9,940 bases of DNA from JAISGQ01 sp045534445 (GTDB lineage Bacteria > Bacillota > Clostridia > Oscillospirales > Acutalibacteraceae), in the NCBI GenBank assembly GCA_045534445.1, contig JAZSJQ010000008.1, positions 1-9,940 on the forward strand. The letters are read 5' to 3'. The first letter of the stretch is position 1. Each line of letters opens with the position of its first letter. This document shows positions 5,769 through 9,940 of this stretch, piece by piece. The translations under genes and the position numbers were made by a program. The notes under the pieces were generated by a model that worked only from the letters and a program-made list of their open reading frames with translations, searched no databases and was not told the origin of the DNA.

Positions 5769-8700
5769 ATGAGATTTCTGAAAACCATGATAGTGACGGT
5801 GTTCATGCTCACTGCGGTATTCTTTGCCGCAGGGACGGTGCAGGCGGCAGAGGTGAATAGCGATGAAGAGCTGCTTTCTGCCCTGAGAGATGAGAGCGTC
5901 AGCAGCATAACGATAAATTACCGTAATGTAAATATCCGTGAATTCGTGACGGTGAACAGGAACCTTACCATCAACGGCAAGGGCGCTGTTCTCACTGCGC
6001 GCAACGGAGCCTGCCTGACCTTCGGTCAGAGCAGCAGCCTTATCCTCAGCGACATTACACTGACAGGCGAGAGCGATTTTGCCATAAAGACCTACGGCAA
6101 TGCTGAGCTTGTGGGAACAGTAGAGTTTGCGGAGGGCTACGGAATACTGCTTGGAAGCGGTTCAAGCCTTAATTCCTCGGCAAATCTTGTATCGAGAACA
6201 GGCAATAAGATAGCCATCGGAGTCAATACCAACGGCGGCAGTGTCACTGTGGGAAATGTAAATATAAGTGATACCACTACCTCGGGTGTGCTTCTTTATA
6301 TCTACAGAGGGCAGGGAACCCTTAATTTCTCGGGAACAAATACCTTCAAAAGCACTTACGGCTCTGCTGTCCTGTCGGCATCGGGCGGTAAAGATGTGCA
6401 GAAGATCGTGATCTCCGCTCACGCATCGGTAACGGCGGAGGCGGCAAATTCAAAGGACAGCGGTAATTTCGGCGCGGCATTCAACATCAGAGAATGTTCC
6501 CTTGAAATGAAGAAGGGATCGGAGCTTGCCGCAAAGGGAAGCTTTGGAGCAGTGTACTGCGACACTCTTATAACAGAGGAAAGCTGTGCCATAAAGGCGG
6601 AAAACACAGTTTATTCCGCAGACAGCGGAGCGGTTACGGTGTTCGGAAAGACAGCTCCTGCGGCAACGGTGTCCGTTGGCGAAAAAAATACACTTAATTT
6701 AAGCGGAAGAAACGGATTTATAATATACGGCTGTCAGAGTACCTTGATAGGAAAGGGCAGTACCCTTAATATAAACGCAGGAGCAGGTGTATCGCTCAGC
6801 TCCATCGGCGGAAAGATCGAATTTGCAGACAATGTTGCCGTGAATTCCTTTGCCGACGGCAGTGGGATATATGCCAAAAGCGGATTTACCTGCGGTGCGA
6901 ATTGCGACATAACTCTTTCCTCAGTCAGCGCTGTGCCGAAAAGAGGCATCAACAGCGGTTCGGGAATCACTATAGGCGGTTATTCTGTCATCAAGTGCAA
7001 AACCGCGGACATTGCCATGGAGGCAAAAGAATCTGTTGTATTTGGCGATTATGCAACTTTCGACTGTGAAAACGTGGGCAGCGGCATTGCGTCTGTAAAA
7101 GGTACACAGACCGGCAAGGGCTGTATGATAAGCATTAAGGACGCAGGCAGATACGGAATATATTCAACAGGCACCATGCTCGCGGATACGCTGAATTTCG
7201 GTGAAGAAAATACCGTGAACATAACGAGCGATGGTATAGCTCTCTATGCGGCGGAGGCTGTTATTTTCAATAAAGGCTGTAATGCAGAGCTTCAGTGCAG
7301 CAGCCGATACCCTGTAATCATGATTGACACGACCCTGACAACTCAGGGATATTTCAGAGTGACAGGCTCTGCGATAAATGTAAAAAGCGGACTTTCTGCA
7401 GACAGCGGCAGTGCCGCTGTAAATGTTGTAGGCTCTGTTATCGTTGAGGACGGCGGACGTCTGAGCATTGAAAGCAAGGGCGGCTTCGGCATTCTCTGCA
7501 GAGCGGGAGACCTGATAATCGCAACAAAGAGTACGGTCAATGCAGAGGGCGGCTGTGCAGTGTTCGTTGAGGACGGAAACGTGCGGATATCACAGGGCGG
7601 CTCACTGGGCGCAAAGGGACTTATGGATTCAGGTATTCGTGTGCGCAAAGGAATGCTGAGAGTCAGCGAGGACAGTACAGTGATATCTGAAGGAGAACGC
7701 TTCGGCGCGGAGATACTTGTTTCGGGAGGAATATGGCTCGATGATCCGAAATATTTCGACCTTCGAAGCACAAAATCAAACGCAATATTTATTGAAAGCG
7801 GAGTTTTCAATACTCAGAATACAGAGACCCTTTCCGCGTGGTATCGCGCAGAGGGAAAGCAGAACACAGAAACATGGTGGAGTGCAGATGTGTCGGGAAT
7901 GAAGGCGTGGGAGATAAACTCAAAGCTTTCTTCCTCCGATCTGTGCTATGCGGACTATTCACAGCACAATGCATCGGGAACGGCACGTTTTGAAGACGGA
8001 CGGGAAATGTCCTCCGAGGGCTTCAGTGCAAATATCGGTACTTTCAGTGCAGGCAATGCAACTCGAATATCTTCTTTCAAGACCCGACCTGTAAGTGCGC
8101 CAAACTATCTGTTCATACCTTCGGGGCGCTCCTTCTCATGGAAGCTGGAGGCAGAAAGCGTAGAGGGCGAGGGCGAGGTGTTTGAGCTTATAAGTGAGCC
8201 TTCCTCGGGCACTGTGTCCCTTACAAAGAGCGGTATGCTGACCTATGCGGCACCCCAGAGCACCCGCGGAGAGCAGGTTATCAGCTATATGGTAACAGCG
8301 AAAGACGGCGCACAGTCACTGCCTGTTGAGGTCATCATAAATGTAACACGCTCAAAGCCGCCTGCAGCGCATAACCACACCTTTGATGTGCAGGCAAACG
8401 GCTCTCTGATGACTGAGCTTTCTGTGACTGACTTTGACGGTGTTATCGCATCACTTGATATAGTCGAACAGCCGAAACACGGAAAAGTGTCCGTCGGCAG
8501 TGACGGAAGAATGATATACACTCCCGAGGGCTCCTATGTCGGTCTTGACAGCTTCAGGTATTCGGCGGCAGATAACGACAGCGACCACAGCAATGAGGCA
8601 GTGGTGACTCTGCTTATAGGAATTAAAGGAGAGACCTCAGCGAGAAACAATACCTATATAGCCGCAAAGAACGAGGAAACGAGCGGAAGCTTTGAATTTT

Positions 8701-9359
8701 CTCTTGCAAAGGGCGAGGAGCTCAGCGTAATAGAGATCACGACCGAGCCTCATTACGGAACACTTGTGACAGAAGGGACAGGCTTTGTGTATACACCGCC
8801 CGAGAATTTTGCAGGAACGGAGACCTTCGGCTACACAGTTGTCACAGCCAACGGCATTAAGAGCAATGAGGCTTATATCAGCATAATAACCGTGCCCAGC
8901 GAAAAGCCCAAGGCAAACGCACTGAAAATAGACTGTGCAAGCGGAAAGGGCTACAGCGGAAAGCTCAGTGCCGAGGACCTTGACGGTAAGATAAGCACAT
9001 ATATGATAGAGACTTATCCGCAGAACGGTACCCTTGAGCTTGATGCCTCCAACGGTAAATATACCTATACTGCAAACGGTGATTTCGTAGGCGCTGACAG
9101 CTTCACTTTCTATGTCTACGATGACGAGGGATTGAAAAGTGAGATTGCAACTGTCAGCATATCGGTCGATACCTATCTGAATATGCTTAAAGCAGGCGGT
9201 CAGCTTACAAAGATAGTGGTAATAAGTGTTATAGCGCTTGCGGCGGTAATCGTGCTTGTTGTGATAATTGTTACAGGCACCATCAGAAAGCGCAGACGCC
9301 AGGATATGGAATATGAAGAACAGTACGGCAATCCCTACGACGATTATTATGGCTATTGA
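5769..9359 (+). CDS. Large membrane-anchored surface protein: parallel beta-helix, four Ig/cadherin-like repeats, Tyr-rich tail
   Basis: This is a 1196-residue type I membrane protein. The signal peptide covers 1-26 (cleavage after VQA). Residues about 30-680 form a right-handed parallel beta-helix. It opens like many such surface proteins (EVNSDEELLSAL, then NRNLTINGKGA) and repeats a [ST]-[LV]-x-[ILV] ... G-[AI]-[VIF] rung at least 15 times. Residues about 690-775 are unassigned. Four Ig/cadherin-like repeats follow at about 776-860, 864-951, 958-1041 and 1046-1133, each with P-x-x-G-[TK] then Y-[TA]-[PA]. A transmembrane helix lies at about 1149-1170, then TIRKRRR and a 19-residue tail with 6 Tyr. 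No polysaccharide lyase or hydrolase active site could be identified, so adhesion or wall binding is more likely than catalysis. Sixteen Cys in the mature protein are many for an exported protein. GGAGG (5758-5762) lies 6 nt before the ATG. It has no cohesin or dockerin. The shared tail type and position tie it to the upstream operon. Confidence 0.88.
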   Translation: MRFLKTMIVTVFMLTAVFFAAGTVQAAEVNSDEELLSALRDESVSSITINYRNVNIREFVTVNRNLTINGKGAVLTARNGACLTFGQSSSLILSDITLTGESDFAIKTYGNAELVGTVEFAEGYGILLGSGSSLNSSANLVSRTGNKIAIGVNTNGGSVTVGNVNISDTTTSGVLLYIYRGQGTLNFSGTNTFKSTYGSAVLSASGGKDVQKIVISAHASVTAEAANSKDSGNFGAAFNIRECSLEMKKGSELAAKGSFGAVYCDTLITEESCAIKAENTVYSADSGAVTVFGKTAPAATVSVGEKNTLNLSGRNGFIIYGCQSTLIGKGSTLNINAGAGVSLSSIGGKIEFADNVAVNSFADGSGIYAKSGFTCGANCDITLSSVSAVPKRGINSGSGITIGGYSVIKCKTADIAMEAKESVVFGDYATFDCENVGSGIASVKGTQTGKGCMISIKDAGRYGIYSTGTMLADTLNFGEENTVNITSDGIALYAAEAVIFNKGCNAELQCSSRYPVIMIDTTLTTQGYFRVTGSAINVKSGLSADSGSAAVNVVGSVIVEDGGRLSIESKGGFGILCRAGDLIIATKSTVNAEGGCAVFVEDGNVRISQGGSLGAKGLMDSGIRVRKGMLRVSEDSTVISEGERFGAEILVSGGIWLDDPKYFDLRSTKSNAIFIESGVFNTQNTETLSAWYRAEGKQNTETWWSADVSGMKAWEINSKLSSSDLCYADYSQHNASGTARFEDGREMSSEGFSANIGTFSAGNATRISSFKTRPVSAPNYLFIPSGRSFSWKLEAESVEGEGEVFELISEPSSGTVSLTKSGMLTYAAPQSTRGEQVISYMVTAKDGAQSLPVEVIINVTRSKPPAAHNHTFDVQANGSLMTELSVTDFDGVIASLDIVEQPKHGKVSVGSDGRMIYTPEGSYVGLDSFRYSAADNDSDHSNEAVVTLLIGIKGETSARNNTYIAAKNEETSGSFEFSLAKGEELSVIEITTEPHYGTLVTEGTGFVYTPPENFAGTETFGYTVVTANGIKSNEAYISIITVPSEKPKANALKIDCASGKGYSGKLSAEDLDGKISTYMIETYPQNGTLELDASNGKYTYTANGDFVGADSFTFYVYDDEGLKSEIATVSISVDTYLNMLKAGGQLTKIVVISVIALAAVIVLVVIIVTGTIRKRRRQDMEYEEQYGNPYDDYYGY

Positions 9360-9391
9360 TTAAGAAGAGCGAACAGCAAAAAAGTCCGTTC

Positions 9392-9489
9392 TTGGCTCCC
9401 CTTGTCATGAGAAACGTGCAAGCACGTATCTCGAGGAGCTGTCGGCAAGTTCGCCAATAGCGAACTTAGCTGACTGAGGGGTAGTCCAA
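9392..9489. repeat. 98-bp palindromic intergenic element (REP/MITE-like)
   Basis: The ends are imperfect inverted repeats: TTGGCTCCCCT at 9392-9402, and TTGG-ACTA-CCCCT on the complement ending at 9489. Inside are two hairpins. In the first, GAGA (9409-9412) and ACGTGC (9414-9419) pair with GCACGT (9422-9427) and TCTC (9429-9432) across one A-A mismatch. In the second, AAGTTCGC (9447-9454) pairs with GCGAACTT (9460-9467), and the stem is extended by GTCGGC with GCTGAC. The ending CTGACTGAGGGG resembles short dispersed repeats I recall from many gut Clostridia. No coding potential is seen. Confidence 0.6.
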
Positions 9490-9514
9490 AATCGCATAGT
9501 TATGCGATTTTATC
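9488..9514. terminator. Perfect AT-rich hairpin, probable intrinsic terminator
   Basis: AAAATCGCATA (9488-9498) and TATGCGATTTT (9501-9511) form an 11-bp perfect stem with a 2-nt centre (GT). This gives a tight AGTT loop on 10 pairs. A U-run is built into each arm, so it could work in both directions. It overlaps the end of the palindromic element by 2 nt and lies about 130 nt after the stop of the beta-helix gene. Confidence 0.55.
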
Positions 9515-9556
9515 AAATCTTTTCCTCCGAGTTTTGCGAGGTTCTTTGACAGCCTG

Positions 9557-9589
9557 AAAAAGAGGGTAAGCAAAGCTTACCCTCTTTTT
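9557..9589. terminator. Strong bidirectional intrinsic terminator
   Basis: AAAAAGAGGGTAAGC (9557-9571) pairs perfectly over 15 bp with GCTTACCCTCTTTTT (9575-9589), with an AAA loop and a terminal T-run. Because A-runs and T-runs flank the GC core on both sides, it can serve either strand. It is the best terminator for the beta-helix gene, although it lies about 200 nt after its stop. Confidence 0.75.
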
Positions 9590-9630
9590 GCTTCTGCACT
9601 GCGATTTTGCAATAACCCAAGCCCACCGCC

Positions 9631-9650
9631 ATTCACCCGACGGGTCTGAA
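9631..9650. repeat. Mosaic repeat module a, copy 1
   Basis: This 20-bp module matches 9838-9857 at 18 of 20 positions, with two G/A differences. It opens the mosaic repeat region that fills the right end. No gene-like reading frame is supported across this region. Confidence 0.7.
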
Positions 9651-9651
9651 T

Positions 9652-9684
9652 CTGCCGCCGTTTTCACGAATATGCTTAAACCCA
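9652..9684. repeat. Mosaic repeat module b, copy 1
   Basis: This 33-bp module begins CTGCCGCCGTTTTC and ends CTTAAACCCA. It recurs at 9764-9804 with an 8-bp internal duplication and minor changes. Confidence 0.75.
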
Positions 9685-9688
9685 CACC

Positions 9689-9766
9689 CCGTAGGGGCGA
9701 TTATCAATCGTCCGTCCTAAAGAACGAACAAGCCCCAATCCCCCAACGCAGGCCGGTGACTTGCTG
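9689..9766. repeat. Mosaic repeat module c, copy 1 (78 bp)
   Basis: The 78 bp are identical to 9863-9940, with a period of 174 bp. The left part folds into a hairpin: GGGCGATT (9695-9702) pairs with AATCGTCC (9706-9713) with one G-T wobble around an ATC loop. The remainder is C-rich and unstructured to the eye. Confidence 0.9.
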
Positions 9767-9804
9767 CCGCCGTTTTCCCGTTTTCCCGAATATACTTAAA
9801 CCCA
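9764..9804. repeat. Mosaic repeat module b, copy 2, with internal TTTTCCCG duplication
   Basis: This is a 41-bp version of the module at 9652-9684. The 8-bp difference in length is explained by a tandem TTTTCCCG duplication, and there is also a G/A change near the end. It overlaps the end of module c by 3 nt. Confidence 0.75.
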
Positions 9805-9836
9805 CCCCGTAGGGGAGCCCCCCTGCGGGCTCCCGT
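9805..9836. repeat. Hairpin module with exchanged stem (GGGAGCCC/GGGCTCCC)
   Basis: Flanked by CCCGTAGGGG on the left and CCCGTC on the right, GGGAGCCC (9813-9820) pairs perfectly with GGGCTCCC (9827-9834) around a 6-nt loop. The flanks match module c, while the paired arms are different but still complementary. Confidence 0.7.
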
Positions 9837-9837
9837 C

Positions 9838-9857
9838 ATTCACCCAACAGGTCTGAA
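9838..9857. repeat. Mosaic repeat module a, copy 2
   Basis: This matches 9631-9650 at 18 of 20 positions. It is followed after 5 nt by the second copy of module c. Confidence 0.7.
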
Positions 9858-9862
9858 CCCAA

Positions 9863-9940
9863 CCGTAGGGGCGATTATCAATCGTCCGTCCTAAAGAACG
9901 AACAAGCCCCAATCCCCCAACGCAGGCCGGTGACTTGCTG
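9863..9940. repeat. Mosaic repeat module c, copy 2 (78 bp, reaches the window edge)
   Basis: This is identical to 9689-9766 over all 78 bp visible. It stops only because the window ends, so the repeat array probably continues to the right. Confidence 0.9.

Noticed and set aside
9588..9812. A 74-codon open frame crossing the repeat region.
   Set aside because: It has no ribosome binding site, starts inside a terminator hairpin, and is made of repeat modules.
9689..9940. CRISPR array.
   Set aside because: Only two 78-bp copies are seen, with other repeated modules between them. Units are too long, and there is no regular unique spacer pattern.

Overview
The window looks like chromosomal DNA from an anaerobic Gram-positive gut clostridium of the Ruminococcus/Oscillospiraceae type. 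The clues are a dockerin module, two cohesin-like modules, Thr-rich and Pro/Glu-rich extracellular linkers, strong GGAGG-type ribosome binding sites, and intergenic palindromic repeats of a kind I recall from such genomes. The species cannot be read from the sequence.

Layout, left to right. (1) Positions 1-131 look like one end of an IS481-like insertion sequence. The transposase start points left and out of the window, behind a promoter flanked by two copies of an 11-bp repeat. (2) Positions 177-1142, minus strand, hold an RluA-family rRNA pseudouridine synthase with its own promoter. (3) A divergent intergenic region (1143-1319) carries promoters for both directions. (4) Positions 1320-5698, plus strand, hold a tight three-gene operon. 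Its first gene encodes a membrane-anchored protein with a cohesin-like and a cadherin-like domain. The second encodes an exported N-acetylmuramoyl-L-alanine amidase ending in a dockerin. The third encodes another membrane-anchored cohesin-like/cadherin-like protein, with a poly-threonine linker. (5) A strong intrinsic terminator (5707-5745) follows. Only 23 nt later, positions 5769-9359 encode a 1196-residue surface protein with a parallel beta-helix, four Ig/cadherin-like repeats, a transmembrane helix and a short tail. (6) Positions 9360-9940 are non-coding: a 98-bp palindromic element, two stable terminator hairpins and a mosaic of direct repeats running off the right edge.

How the genes may work together (inference). 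A dockerin-bearing cell-wall hydrolase encoded between two cohesin-like membrane proteins suggests a small cellulosome-style complex that tethers peptidoglycan cleavage to the membrane surface. The three membrane proteins have different outer parts. All three end inside the cell in a tail rich in tyrosine, with Asp/Glu or Gly/Asn, and all three have tyrosine as the last residue. The cluster therefore reads as an envelope system that couples outside wall remodelling or adhesion to an aromatic low-complexity cytoplasmic tail. This combination is the most interesting feature of the window.
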